From Streptomyces caelestis (lineage in GTDB: Bacteria > Actinomycetota > Actinomycetes > Streptomycetales > Streptomycetaceae), in contig NZ_LGCN01000197.1 in the NCBI RefSeq assembly GCF_001279005.1, positions 25,369-89,368 of the forward strand: 64,000 nucleotides of DNA, written 5' to 3'. The notes below the pieces were generated by a model. That model did no database searches. It was given only the letters and a program-made list of their open reading frames with translations, and was not told where the DNA came from. Position numbers and translations under genes: made by a program. This document shows, in pieces, positions 17,795 through 27,084 of this stretch (position 1 is its first letter; each line of letters begins with the position of its first letter).

Positions 17795-19153
17795 GTGGGA
17801 CGACTCTTCGGCACGGACGGCGTGCGCGGTGTCGCCAACGCGGACCTGACGGCGGAGATGACGCTCGGGCTGTCCGTCGCCGCCGCGCACGTACTGGCCG
17901 AGGCGGGCACGTTCGAGGGACACCGGCCCACCGCCGTGGTCGGACGTGACCCACGCGCGTCCGGGGAGTTCCTGGAGGCCGCCGTCGTCGCGGGCCTCGC
18001 CAGCGCGGGCGTGGACGTCCTGCGGGTCGGCGTGCTGCCGACGCCGGCGGTGGCGTACCTCACCGGTGCGCTCGGCGCCGACCTCGGCGTCATGCTCTCC
18101 GCGAGCCACAACGCCATGCCGGACAACGGCATCAAGTTCTTCGCCCGCGGCGGTCACAAGCTCGCCGACGAGCTGGAGGACCGGATCGAGTCCGTGTACG
18201 AGGAGCACCGCACCGGCGCCCCCTGGGACCGCCCGACCGGCGCCGGCGTCGGCCGCGTGCGCGACTACGAGGAGGGGCTCGACCGTTACGTCGCCCACCT
18301 CGTCGGCGCCCTTCCGAACCGGCTGGACGGTCTGAAGATCGTCCTCGACGAGGCGCACGGCGCCGCCGCGAAGGTCTCCCCGGAGGCGTTCACCCGGGCC
18401 GGGGCCGAGGTCGTCACCATCGGCGCCGACCCGGACGGGCTCAACATCAACGACGGCTGCGGCTCGACCCACCTCGGCCGGCTGAAGGCCGCGGTCGTCG
18501 AGCACGGGGCCGCGCTGGGCATCGCGCACGACGGCGACGCCGACCGGTGCCTGGCCGTGGACCACACCGGCGCGGAGGTCGACGGCGACCAGATCCTCGC
18601 CGTGCTCGCGCTGGCGATGCGGGAGCGTTCCGCGCTGCGCTCCGACACCGTCGTCGCGACCGTGATGTCCAACCTCGGCTTCAAGCTCGCCATGGAACGC
18701 GAGGGCATCCGGCTCGTCCAGACCGCGGTCGGCGACCGCTACGTGCTGGAGGAGATGAAGGAGAAGGACTACGCCCTCGGCGGCGAGCAGTCCGGCCACG
18801 TCATCGTCCTCGACCACGCGACGACCGGCGACGGCACGCTCACCGGCCTGCTGCTCGCGGCGCGGGTCGCCCGGACCGGCCGTACGCTGCGGGACCTGGC
18901 CTCGGTGATGGAGCGCCTCCCGCAGGTCCTCGTCAACGTGCCGGACGTGGACAAGTCCCGCGTGAAGACCTCCGCGGAACTCGCCACGGCCGTCACCGAG
19001 GCCGAGCGCGAGCTGGGGGAGACGGGCCGCGTGCTCCTCCGCCCCTCGGGCACGGAACCGCTGGTCCGCGTCATGGTCGAGGCCGCGGACATCGACCAGG
19101 CCCGCTCGGTGGCGAGCCGCCTGGCGGACGCGGTGAAGTCGGCGCTGGGGTAG
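17795..19153 (+). CDS. glmM: Phosphoglucosamine mutase
   Basis: The 452-residue enzyme turns glucosamine-6-phosphate into glucosamine-1-phosphate for UDP-GlcNAc and peptidoglycan. [14 protein letters not shown] marks the N-terminus. The phosphoserine loop is [16 protein letters not shown] (about 98-113), the metal loop is HDGDADRCL, the sugar-binding loop is GGEQSGHVI, and the phosphate loop is [15 protein letters not shown] at 17795 has AGGAGG 4 nt upstream and gives the family length. With glmS at 27981 it supplies both adjacent steps. Confidence 0.96.
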   Translation: MGRLFGTDGVRGVANADLTAEMTLGLSVAAAHVLAEAGTFEGHRPTAVVGRDPRASGEFLEAAVVAGLASAGVDVLRVGVLPTPAVAYLTGALGADLGVMLSASHNAMPDNGIKFFARGGHKLADELEDRIESVYEEHRTGAPWDRPTGAGVGRVRDYEEGLDRYVAHLVGALPNRLDGLKIVLDEAHGAAAKVSPEAFTRAGAEVVTIGADPDGLNINDGCGSTHLGRLKAAVVEHGAALGIAHDGDADRCLAVDHTGAEVDGDQILAVLALAMRERSALRSDTVVATVMSNLGFKLAMEREGIRLVQTAVGDRYVLEEMKEKDYALGGEQSGHVIVLDHATTGDGTLTGLLLAARVARTGRTLRDLASVMERLPQVLVNVPDVDKSRVKTSAELATAVTEAERELGETGRVLLRPSGTEPLVRVMVEAADIDQARSVASRLADAVKSALG

Positions 19154-19173
19154 ACGCGCAGAGTGTTCCGACT

Positions 19174-19219
19174 CGGCCCGGTGGAACGGGGCAGGTGATC
19201 TCCCCGTTCCACCGGGCCG
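19174..19219. terminator. Bidirectional terminator between glmM and the accessory gene
   Basis: CGGCCCGGTGGAACGGGG (19174-19191) and CCCCGTTCCACCGGGCCG (19202-19219) form a perfect 18-bp stem with a 10-nt loop, followed by GTTTCGT. It lies between two convergent genes and can serve both. Confidence 0.85.
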
Positions 19220-19233
19220 GTTTCGTCCCGTGA

Positions 19234-19977
19234 CTAGATCTGCCGGTCCCCTTGCCAGGTGACCGACGTCATCGCGGCGAGACCTCCGTGGGCCAAGCCC
19301 TTGTAGGTCACGGTCCGGGCGGGGCCGAGTTCGTGCGCGACCTGTTGGGCCAGCTCCATCCCCTGGTGGAACAACCTCTGCCACACGGTGTCGTACTTCC
19401 CCTCTTCCCGGTCTCGCAGGTCCAGGTTCAGGGTGGTGTCGATCTCGTCCGCCCAGGCGCGGAGCGAGGAGACGAGTCCGTCGGACAGGTCCAGGGCTGC
19501 GGCGGGGTCGTCGGGAAAGAAGTCACCGAAGCCGTCCGAGCGGAGTGGAGCGAATTTGTACTCGCCTTCGACCGTGATGTGGACGGGGTGCGGTGGCGCG
19601 TTGTGTTCGTCGCGTTCCCAATGCAGGCGGTCACAGCCCCAGCACACCCACGTCGCCGTCCGGTGGCGCTCGTCCCGGTAACGCACCACCCATGACGGTC
19701 CGAGTCGCCGAGCCAGACGCCGGGCGATCACCAAGCCTTGCTCGGCGTGCTTACGCAGGTCCGGCCGGGAGGCGAAGCCCTCTGACGGGCGGGACAGCGA
19801 CCAGGAGCGCAGCGTGTCGGCCAAGTCGTCGGGCAGGTCCAGCCGGCCGTCGTCCAGGGAGACCCCAAGGGTGAAGGCACCGAGGTCGTCGTGGACACCG
19901 CCGTCCTGCGGCTCGTACAACGGAGACGGCTCGCCCCGGGCGTGCACGAGGACGTGCCGCGGTTCTTCGAGGGTCAT
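19234..19977 (-). CDS. Putative immunity protein for the adjacent toxin
   Basis: The 247-residue soluble protein has no signal peptide. It consists of two similar halves. LDLPDDLADTLRSW and ARRLARRLGPSWVVRY (about residues 46-110) correspond to LDLSDGLVSSLRAW and AQQVAHELGPARTVTY (about 162-225). Its ATG overlaps the stop of the toxin gene by 4 nt, so it is translated just after it. Position, cytoplasmic character and size suit an immunity protein. I recognise no named family, so the role is inferred from context only. Confidence 0.6.
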   Translation of the reverse strand: MTLEEPRHVLVHARGEPSPLYEPQDGGVHDDLGAFTLGVSLDDGRLDLPDDLADTLRSWSLSRPSEGFASRPDLRKHAEQGLVIARRLARRLGPSWVVRYRDERHRTATWVCWGCDRLHWERDEHNAPPHPVHITVEGEYKFAPLRSDGFGDFFPDDPAAALDLSDGLVSSLRAWADEIDTTLNLDLRDREEGKYDTVWQRLFHQGMELAQQVAHELGPARTVTYKGLAHGGLAAMTSVTWQGDRQI

Positions 19978-22900
19978 GCGATGTTCGCTCCGATCACGTA
20001 TCCGTTGTCGCCCACGCTGACAGCCACGCGTTGGGTTTTACCCTGGAAGACGACCTCGAAGATCGGCCTCCCGGCCCCCTGGGTGCCGACCCTCGTGCCT
20101 TCGGTCAGGGCGGTCTTCACGAGGGCGGGAATGTCGTCCACTCGGACTCCCGCGTCCGCGAATTCTCCCGCGTGACGGAAGATGATGTGGGTCAGGCCCG
20201 CGTTGACGTTGCCCTTCTCGAGCCAAGCGAGAGGCACACCGGGTTTGGCGTACTGGATCACCCAGATCGTGTCCGCCTGGTTGAACTTCACACCGGCGTC
20301 CTTGAGCTTGTCCAGGAGCTTCGGATCGAGTGCGCCGCGATGGATCTTGGCTCGTTCCGCCACGCCGAGTGCGATGCGCAGCCCCATTCCTGCCGCGCTC
20401 GTGGCGTCACCGACCTGGGCGGCTCCCTTCTCCCCATAGATCTTCTTCAGGTCCTTGAGTACCTGCGCGGCGTCCTCACCGGTCTTGATGGCCTTCTCGG
20501 CCCGTGTGGCGAGCTTGACGGCCTCGGCGAGCTTGGTTGCGACCGACGGCGGTACGAGGATCGCGGCGGCCCAGGCACAGCTGGACTTGTCGCCGTGGAA
20601 GCACTGGAAGGCATCACCCAGCACCAGCTCGTACAGGACCGCTCCGACCGTTTCCCCGAAGAGGTTCTGCCAGCCGATCCTGGTGATCTCCTCGAAGGTG
20701 AAGTGGTGGGTCCAGTTGTTGGTCTGGTCCTTCAGCGTCTCCGTGCCGAGGTACTGCGTGTCCTGCTTCGGGCAGCCGCTCTCGGTCGCGGGGACATCGG
20801 GGTTGAGGCAGTAGTAGTAGCTGACCGTGACGTCGACGTGCAGCTCATAGGTGACCGTGCAGCCCTGGAGCGTGTAGACGCACTCGTTGAGCTGTTTGGC
20901 CGGTCCCGCCTCGGTGACCTTGTCGACGACGTAGAACGTGCCGCCGATGCCCGTGCCGGCGCCCGACGCGACCTGTTGGTTGGCCTGTTTGCGTTCGGCG
21001 GACTCCGCCGCCTCCTGGGCCTCCTCCGCGTACTTCAGGGCGTCCTTCGCGGCCTCCTCCGCCTCAGTGGCGGCGGCGTCCGCGCGGTCGGCGGCCGACC
21101 GGGCGTCCCTGGCGGCCTCCTCGGCCTCCGTGGCGGCCTCGCGGGCGGCCTCCGCGTCGAGCGCGGCCTCGTCGGCGGAGTCGCGGGCGGCCTCGGCGTG
21201 GCTCTCGGCGCGGCCCGCGGCCTTGTCGGCGGCCTCCGCGTCCTCGGTGGCCTGGCGGTCGTACTCGACCGTGCGGGCCAGTGAGGCGGCGGCCTTGGAC
21301 GCGGCGGTGGCGGCGTCGGCGGCGTAGCCGAGGGCCTCCTTGGCGTAACCGCGGGCGTCGGCGGCGTGGCCGGCGGCGTTCGCGGCGTGGACGTAGGCCT
21401 GCTTCGCGTCGCCCGTCGCCTGGTCGGCGAGGTTCTTGGCGGCGGAGGCCTCGGCCTGCGCGTTCTTGGCGTGGGCCTCGGCGACGGCCTTCTGCTGCTC
21501 GGCGATCGACTTCGACGCCTGGCCCGTCAGCACCACCAGGCCGGCGGCCGAGTCGGTGTCGACGTAGGGGGAGCCGAGCTGGATCGCGTCGTTGGCGGGC
21601 TTGGCGACCTGCGCGGCGGCGTTGCCGGCGTCCACCGCGGCCTGGGCGGTGACATGGGCGAATCCCGCCGCCTTCGCCGACGCGACGAGGGCCTTGGCGG
21701 CCTCCTTGCTCGCCTCGTTCGCGTGGGTCTTGGCGGTCTTGGCCTGCTGTTCCGCCTCGTCGGCCAGTTCGACGGCCGTCTTGGCCTCGGAGGCGGCGTG
21801 CTTCGCCGCCTTGATGGCGTCCGCCGCGGCACTGGTCGCGGTCCTCACCGCGGCGTCGGCCTTCAGCTTCGCCGCCTGGGCGTCGTCCGCGTGCGCGCGG
21901 GCCCGCTTGGCGGCGGCCTCGGCGCGGGTCGCGGCGGCGTCCGCGTCGGCGGCCGCCTTCGTCGCGGCGTCGGCCGCGGAGCGGGCCTTCACCGCGGCGG
22001 CCTCGGCGTCATTGGCGTGCCCGTTGGCCGCGTCGGCCGCGGCCCTCGCCTCCTGGGCGTTGGCGTCGGACTCGTGCGCCTGGGCGTACGCCTCCTTCGC
22101 GTCGGCCTTGGCGCGTGCGGCGTCGGCCTTCTGCTCGGCGTCCCAGGCGTCGTCGCGCAGGTCGCGGGCCTTGTCCTTGGCCTTGACCGCGGCGTCGCGC
22201 TTGTCGGACGCCGTGCCCTCGGCCGCCTCGGCCTTGTCCTTGGCGTCCTTGGCCTTCGTCGCCTCGGCCTCGGCGGTCTTCCGGTGCTCGGCGGCCTCGG
22301 CCTGCTTGGCGGCGGCCTTCTTCTTCTCCGCCTCGGCCGTCTTCTCCTCGGCCTCGGCGGCCAGGCGCTCGGCGCGGGCCTCGGCGGCGGCCGTCTTGGC
22401 CTCGCCCTCGGCCTTCAGGGCCTCGGTGAGCTTGGCCTCCGCGGTCTCCTTGTCCTTCTTGGCGTTGTCCCGGTGCACCTTGGCGGCGTCGGCGGCGGCC
22501 TTCGCCTGCAGTTCGGCGGCGTGGGCGGCCTCCCTGCGGAACTCGGCCTTGGACTGGGCGGCCTGCGCCAGCGCCCGCTGGGCGATGGTCGCGCTGTCGC
22601 CGGCGGCCGCGCGGGTGGCGGCCTCGGCGGTCTCGCCGGCCTTCACCAAGGCCGTCAGCGCCGCCACGACTCCCTTGGTGACCTGCGCCTTCTGCTGGCC
22701 GGCCAGCAGACCGCGACCACGCGGCGCACCCTTGGCGTCGGCGATGGTGTAGGCGGCCTGGGTGGCGGTGTCCGAAGAAGTGGCGGCCGTCTTGGCGAGC
22801 TCCAGCTGCGCCTTGATGACGGCGAGCTGCTTTTTGGCCTGAGCCTGGGCGTCGGTGACACCCTTTTTCGCCTTGTCGAACTGCGCCTTGTCCGGATAGA

Positions 22901-24452
22901 AGAGGCTGTCGGTGCCCTGGTGGCCGGACGGCTTGATCAGGAACTTCTGCGAGGAGGCGTCCTTGCAGTCCCACAGCCGCGCGTCCGTGCTCTTGGTGAA
23001 CGCGCTCAGGTCCAGGCACTTGCCGGTGGTCACGCTTTTCAGCGGCGCGGTGGCGCGGACGTCGCCCTTCCACGACTGTCCCTTGGACTTGTAGCAGTCC
23101 GAGATCTGGATCTTCGTGCCGTTCGCCGAGGTGTTCCCGGCCACGTCCAGGCACTTCTGTGAGCCGACGTTGCGGAGGTGCAGGTCGTTCTCGCTGCCCT
23201 CGAGCGTCCACTGCTGGGCGGCGCCGCCGTTGCAGGTGTAGATCTGGACGGGAGTGCCGTTGGTCTTGCCACCGCCGGCCACGTCCAGGCAGCTGCCCTT
23301 CGCACCCGGCACCTCGATCGTCACGTGGCTGTCACCGATCCAGCCCACCCCGCCGGCGGACCAGTAGTCCTGCCAGCGGGCGAGGTGGTCGGCGAGCCAG
23401 GACTGGCCGAGCATGTCGGCCATCGCCTCGGAGCCCTTGGTCAGGGCGGCGGTGGCGCCACGGTTGGCGGTGAGGATCTGGTTGCGCTGGGTGGCCTGGG
23501 ACGTGATCTCCTGCTGCCACTCCTGCGCGGCGATGTCCTCGACCTGGCGCAGGGCCTTGTTCGGATCGATCGGGTCCTGCCAGGCGCAGGACACAAACCG
23601 GGTCTTCATGTCCTCGACCGCGATGCGGTACTCCGCCGTGCCCGGCTGGGGAGCGGTGCGGGGGAAGCCGCCGGAGGCCAGGAAGATACGGGCGTTGTCC
23701 GCGCTCGCGGTGGGGAAGCCGTCCGTCAGCTCCTCGAATGCCCGCTCTTCGTAGTACTGCCGTTGCCACTCGTCAGTGGGCAGGGACGGATCATAGGGCT
23801 TCTCACCGTAAAGCGGGGTACCGAGGTCGATGACGGCCTTGAGGGTTTCCTCGTCCGCCTCCGGAGTCGGGTCATAGAAGTTGAATTCCTCATTCCAGTC
23901 GGGTCCGCCAGCCCACTTGCCCAGGCCGGTCTGATCGTAGAAGTCCTCGCCCTCGCGGACGCCCGGCACCCATTGGAACTCGGCGACGGTGAATCCCCCG
24001 GGGACCTCCAGGCCGTCGAGCGGCTTCTCCCATGCATCCCGGCGTGAGTAGAGGCGCTCCCACGTGGCGTCCCAGTCGGCCTCGTCCTTCTCGTGCGCCT
24101 GGCGCAGTGGGCCGTCGAAAGAGCCGTCCAAATCGGCCAGCTCGCGCAGCTTCTCCGGGGTCTGGTTGAGGGCGTTCTGCGCGAAGCTGTACATGCCTGG
24201 CCCGCCCAAGCGCAGGGCGTCGTTCATCAGGCACTGGTCGAACCGCAACTGCTCGTCGACGGTGGTCTCGTACCAGTCATCCGGGCGGTCGCTGGACCGG
24301 GCCGTGCTCGATCCGGTGGGCAGACCAGCGGGTTCGGGGCCTACGACGAGTGTGGCCGGGATGGCGAAGGCGGTCAGCAGCAGGGTGACACGGGCGAATG
24401 GCCTGGGTCTCCCCGGCGCTGATGTCGGGAAGAGCGGTGATCTGGAATGCAA
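19974..24452 (-). CDS. Giant secreted polymorphic-toxin-like protein
   Basis: The 1492-residue protein has a signal peptide (TLLLTAFAIPATLVV at about 23-37) and a globular N-terminal module (50-370). A ricin-B-type lectin domain follows (about 378-505; repeats with CLDVAGGG, AQQWTLEG, KCLDVAG, GQSW). An Ala-rich coiled coil (about 520-1155, many AEAA/KADA repeats) and a Cys-containing linker lead to a C-terminal module (about 1370-1492). That tip contains HIIFRHAGEF, IPALVKTAL and FEVVFQGKTQRVAVSV, which suggests a BECR-type RNase. The start is TTG at 24452 with GAGAG upstream, as an in-frame TGA lies just before. A putative immunity gene overlaps its end. Confidence 0.75.
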   Translation of the reverse strand: MHSRSPLFPTSAPGRPRPFARVTLLLTAFAIPATLVVGPEPAGLPTGSSTARSSDRPDDWYETTVDEQLRFDQCLMNDALRLGGPGMYSFAQNALNQTPEKLRELADLDGSFDGPLRQAHEKDEADWDATWERLYSRRDAWEKPLDGLEVPGGFTVAEFQWVPGVREGEDFYDQTGLGKWAGGPDWNEEFNFYDPTPEADEETLKAVIDLGTPLYGEKPYDPSLPTDEWQRQYYEERAFEELTDGFPTASADNARIFLASGGFPRTAPQPGTAEYRIAVEDMKTRFVSCAWQDPIDPNKALRQVEDIAAQEWQQEITSQATQRNQILTANRGATAALTKGSEAMADMLGQSWLADHLARWQDYWSAGGVGWIGDSHVTIEVPGAKGSCLDVAGGGKTNGTPVQIYTCNGGAAQQWTLEGSENDLHLRNVGSQKCLDVAGNTSANGTKIQISDCYKSKGQSWKGDVRATAPLKSVTTGKCLDLSAFTKSTDARLWDCKDASSQKFLIKPSGHQGTDSLFYPDKAQFDKAKKGVTDAQAQAKKQLAVIKAQLELAKTAATSSDTATQAAYTIADAKGAPRGRGLLAGQQKAQVTKGVVAALTALVKAGETAEAATRAAAGDSATIAQRALAQAAQSKAEFRREAAHAAELQAKAAADAAKVHRDNAKKDKETAEAKLTEALKAEGEAKTAAAEARAERLAAEAEEKTAEAEKKKAAAKQAEAAEHRKTAEAEATKAKDAKDKAEAAEGTASDKRDAAVKAKDKARDLRDDAWDAEQKADAARAKADAKEAYAQAHESDANAQEARAAADAANGHANDAEAAAVKARSAADAATKAAADADAAATRAEAAAKRARAHADDAQAAKLKADAAVRTATSAAADAIKAAKHAASEAKTAVELADEAEQQAKTAKTHANEASKEAAKALVASAKAAGFAHVTAQAAVDAGNAAAQVAKPANDAIQLGSPYVDTDSAAGLVVLTGQASKSIAEQQKAVAEAHAKNAQAEASAAKNLADQATGDAKQAYVHAANAAGHAADARGYAKEALGYAADAATAASKAAASLARTVEYDRQATEDAEAADKAAGRAESHAEAARDSADEAALDAEAAREAATEAEEAARDARSAADRADAAATEAEEAAKDALKYAEEAQEAAESAERKQANQQVASGAGTGIGGTFYVVDKVTEAGPAKQLNECVYTLQGCTVTYELHVDVTVSYYYCLNPDVPATESGCPKQDTQYLGTETLKDQTNNWTHHFTFEEITRIGWQNLFGETVGAVLYELVLGDAFQCFHGDKSSCAWAAAILVPPSVATKLAEAVKLATRAEKAIKTGEDAAQVLKDLKKIYGEKGAAQVGDATSAAGMGLRIALGVAERAKIHRGALDPKLLDKLKDAGVKFNQADTIWVIQYAKPGVPLAWLEKGNVNAGLTHIIFRHAGEFADAGVRVDDIPALVKTALTEGTRVGTQGAGRPIFEVVFQGKTQRVAVSVGDNGYVIGANIA

Positions 24453-24926
24453 GGGTGCACTCTCTTCTCATAATGAGGAGGGCGACCGGAGTTCCGCCGG
24501 TGAGCGCAGGAGGACCATGAAGACGTCCTGACTCCTGCGGCGTTGGGAACCGCGAACGAACCCGGTACGAGATGCACGGATGGCAGATGGTGCGGCATGC
24601 GACGCGCCCCTCCCCGTGACGGCGCTGTTCCCCCGGTCGCTGATGGACGTGCGGTGACGGACTGGTCAGGTCCGGTCACGCGGGGCGCAACACTAGGCAG
24701 AACCCCAGGAACTGGGAAGAGGGCCGGTTCCCGCGCCGGAGAGGGGGTGGCTCGATCTTTACTACTGGCCGGTAGCCGTCCGGGTTCACTCTTTCCTCAC
24801 GCCACAAGGGGTGTTTGTGAACCTTTGGTGTTCACGTGATGAGGGAAGTGGTGATTACCTGACCGAAGTTGGCTGATTGCCGACGGGTGTCGGAGTGGAC
24901 AAGAGGGCTCCGGAACCGGCGGCCGG
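24453..24926 (-). other. Upstream region of the toxin gene
   Basis: No gene is convincing in these 474 nt. The element CTCATAATGAG (24467-24477) just upstream of the toxin start is a short palindrome. GTGAAC-N7-GTTCAC (24817-24835) is an inverted repeat nearer the DUF389 gene end. The middle is less G/C-rich than the core genes. The toxin promoter should lie in it, reading leftwards, but I cannot place it. Confidence 0.35.
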
Positions 24927-25874
24927 TCAGCTCCCGGCGCGTTTGCGCAGGCGTCGGTGCTGGCCGGACCAGAAGTACTTCTGCGCCAGCAGGGTGAGGG
25001 TGCCCGCCAGGGTGATGCCGAGCAGGTTGAGCAGCAACTGCTCGGTGGAGCCCCAGGTCTGGACCGTGTCGCCGTAGCTCAGCGCCACCGCGGCGTTCGC
25101 GGCGGCCGGGACCGTCGTCACCGAGATGGCGACGCCGACCAGGGCGCCGGACTTGGCGGACGTCAGCGAGAGCGTGCCGGCCGCACCCGCCAGGACCGCC
25201 ACCACGAAGGAGAACCAGTCGGGGGCGTACACGAAGCCGGTCTGCGGCCGTTCGCCCTCCAACCGCTCCTTGGTGAACAGCCCCACCGCGTCCATGAAGA
25301 GGCTGAACCCCACCGTCACCGCCATCGCCACCGCGAAGCCCACCAGCAGGGCGATCACCGAGCGCAGCGCGAGACGGGGCCGGCGCTGCACGGCCGCGGT
25401 GGAGATGCCGGCCAGCGGCCCGAACTCCGGCCCCACCGCCATCGCGCCCACGATCAGGACCGCGTTGTCCAGCACCACGCCGCACGCCGCGATCATGGTG
25501 GCCAGCGTGAGGAACGCGAGATAGGTGACCGAGAGCGTCGACTCCTCGTGGGTGGCCTCGGTCAGGTGCTCCCACAGCACCGCGTCCGCGCTCTCGCCCG
25601 GTGCGGCCTTCTCCGCCTCCTCGGCCCGCGTCGACAGCGACAGGTCGATGTTCTCCACGGCGATGGAACCGCTCGTCTCCAGCCCCAGCCGCTGCAGCCC
25701 GCTGAGCAGGTCGTCACCGGCCTCCCGCGCCACGTCGCACAGCACCACGTCCCCGGCGGGATCGCGGGCGGCGCCCGGCAGCACGCACAGGTGCGTGGTG
25801 CCGATCGTCCCCTCGATCAGGCGGACCACGTCCTCGGTCTTCCCGACCGGTGTGATCAGGCGCAGGTGCAGCAT
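24927..25874 (-). CDS. DUF389 family membrane protein
   Basis: The 315-residue product has a soluble N-terminal ~110 residues (MLHLRLITPVGKTEDVV), then five to six membrane helices. The DUF389 hallmarks DNAVLIVGAMAVGPEFGPLAG (about 138-158) and SGALVGVAISVTTVPAAANAAVAL are present, and it ends in a basic tail. Function is unknown for most members. Pore-like or transport roles have been suggested. It lies 16 nt downstream of the coaA stop on the same strand and could be co-transcribed with it. Confidence 0.85.
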   Translation of the reverse strand: MLHLRLITPVGKTEDVVRLIEGTIGTTHLCVLPGAARDPAGDVVLCDVAREAGDDLLSGLQRLGLETSGSIAVENIDLSLSTRAEEAEKAAPGESADAVLWEHLTEATHEESTLSVTYLAFLTLATMIAACGVVLDNAVLIVGAMAVGPEFGPLAGISTAAVQRRPRLALRSVIALLVGFAVAMAVTVGFSLFMDAVGLFTKERLEGERPQTGFVYAPDWFSFVVAVLAGAAGTLSLTSAKSGALVGVAISVTTVPAAANAAVALSYGDTVQTWGSTEQLLLNLLGITLAGTLTLLAQKYFWSGQHRRLRKRAGS

Positions 25875-25890
25875 GGCGGCAGGGTAGCGG

Positions 25891-26880
25891 TCAGAGCTTG
25901 CGCAGGCTCAGGCGCTGGACCTTGTGGTCGGGGCCCTTGCGCAGGACCAGGGTGGCCCGGCCCCGGGTCGGGGCGATGTTCTCCACGAGGTTCGGTCTGT
26001 TGACGGTGCGCCACATCGTGCGGGCGTAGTCGAGGGACTCCTCCTCGGAGACCTGGGTGTACCTGCGGAAGTACGACGACGGGTCCTGGAACGCGGTCTC
26101 GCGCAGCCGCTTGAAGCGGTTGAGGTACCAGCGCTCGATGTCCTCCGTGCGGGCGTCGACGTACACGCTGAAGTCGAAGTAGTCGGCGAGGCCCACGCGC
26201 GTGCGGCCGTCCTGGCCGGGCAGCGCGGGCTGGAGGACGTTGAGGCCCTCGACGATCAGGATGTCCGGGCGGCGCACGGTGAGTTTCTCGCCCGGGACGA
26301 TGTCGTAGATCAGGTGGGAGTAGACGGGGGCGGAGACCTCCCCCTTGCCCGCCTTGACGTCGGCGACGAAGCGGGTCAGCGCACGGCGGTCGTACGACTC
26401 GGGGAAACCCTTCCGCGACATCAGGCCCCGTTCCTGGAGCTCCTTCGTCGGGAGCAGGAAGCCGTCCGTCGTCACCAGTTCCACGCGCGGGTGCTCGGGC
26501 CAGCGGGACAGCAGCGCGCGGAGCAGCCGGGCCACCGTGGACTTGCCGACGGCCACGGAGCCGGCGACCCCGATGACGAAGGGCGTGCCCGACTGGGAGC
26601 CCTGCTCGCCGAGGAACGTGTTCAGCGCGCCCCGCAGTCCGTCGGTGGCGCCGACGTAGAGGTTGAGCAGCCGGGACAGCGGCAGGTAGATGTCCCGCAC
26701 CTCGTCGAGGTCGATGACGTCACCGAGGCCGCGCAGCTGTTCGACCTCCGCCGCCGTGAGGGGCAGCGGAGTCTTGTCGCGCAGCGCGCTCCACTCGGCG
26801 CGGGTGAGGTCCAGGTAGGGAGTCGCCTCCGGCCGCTGCCGGTGGGCGCTCCGGGGTATCGGGGAGACCGGAGAGATCAC
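25891..26880 (-). CDS. coaA: Pantothenate kinase, type I
   Basis: The 329-residue kinase catalyses the first step of CoA synthesis, phosphorylating pantothenate with ATP. The P-loop is [17 protein letters not shown] (about 104-120). TDGFLLP, the substrate-lid motif [13 protein letters not shown] and the C-terminal [16 protein letters not shown] are typical. GTG at 26880 is the first codon. It is divergent from the lipoprotein gene at 27085, and the spacer holds a 14-bp perfect palindrome (26976-26989). Confidence 0.95.
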   Translation of the reverse strand: MISPVSPIPRSAHRQRPEATPYLDLTRAEWSALRDKTPLPLTAAEVEQLRGLGDVIDLDEVRDIYLPLSRLLNLYVGATDGLRGALNTFLGEQGSQSGTPFVIGVAGSVAVGKSTVARLLRALLSRWPEHPRVELVTTDGFLLPTKELQERGLMSRKGFPESYDRRALTRFVADVKAGKGEVSAPVYSHLIYDIVPGEKLTVRRPDILIVEGLNVLQPALPGQDGRTRVGLADYFDFSVYVDARTEDIERWYLNRFKRLRETAFQDPSSYFRRYTQVSEEESLDYARTMWRTVNRPNLVENIAPTRGRATLVLRKGPDHKVQRLSLRKL

Positions 26881-26975
26881 AGTCCATTGTTAACGGAGTT
26901 CGAACGGGGCGACAGGTGGGCTGTGTCACGCCGGCCCGCCGCTTCCCGGATCACGCGGTGGTCACGGTCGCATAC

Positions 26976-26997
26976 CGGGTGATCACCCGATGATCAT
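26976..26997. promoter_or_regulatory. Perfect palindrome between coaA and the lipoprotein gene
   Basis: CGGGTGATCACCCG (26976-26989) is a perfect 14-bp palindrome followed directly by the palindrome ATGATCAT (26990-26997). It lies 96 nt from the coaA start and 95 nt from the lipoprotein start, so it is well placed for an operator in a divergent promoter region. No regulator is suggested by the sequence. Confidence 0.4.
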
Positions 26998-27084
26998 CTG
27001 TGCGGTGGCTGTGTGCGGGATCCGCTTGAATTACGCGCACTGCGTTGCGGAGTCCTCCGCGCCTTCGAGAAAGAGTTCCCACCC

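Noticed and set aside
21366..23162. Gly/Leu-rich open frame antisense to the toxin coiled coil
   Set aside because: It is the shadow of Ala-codon repeats in the real gene.
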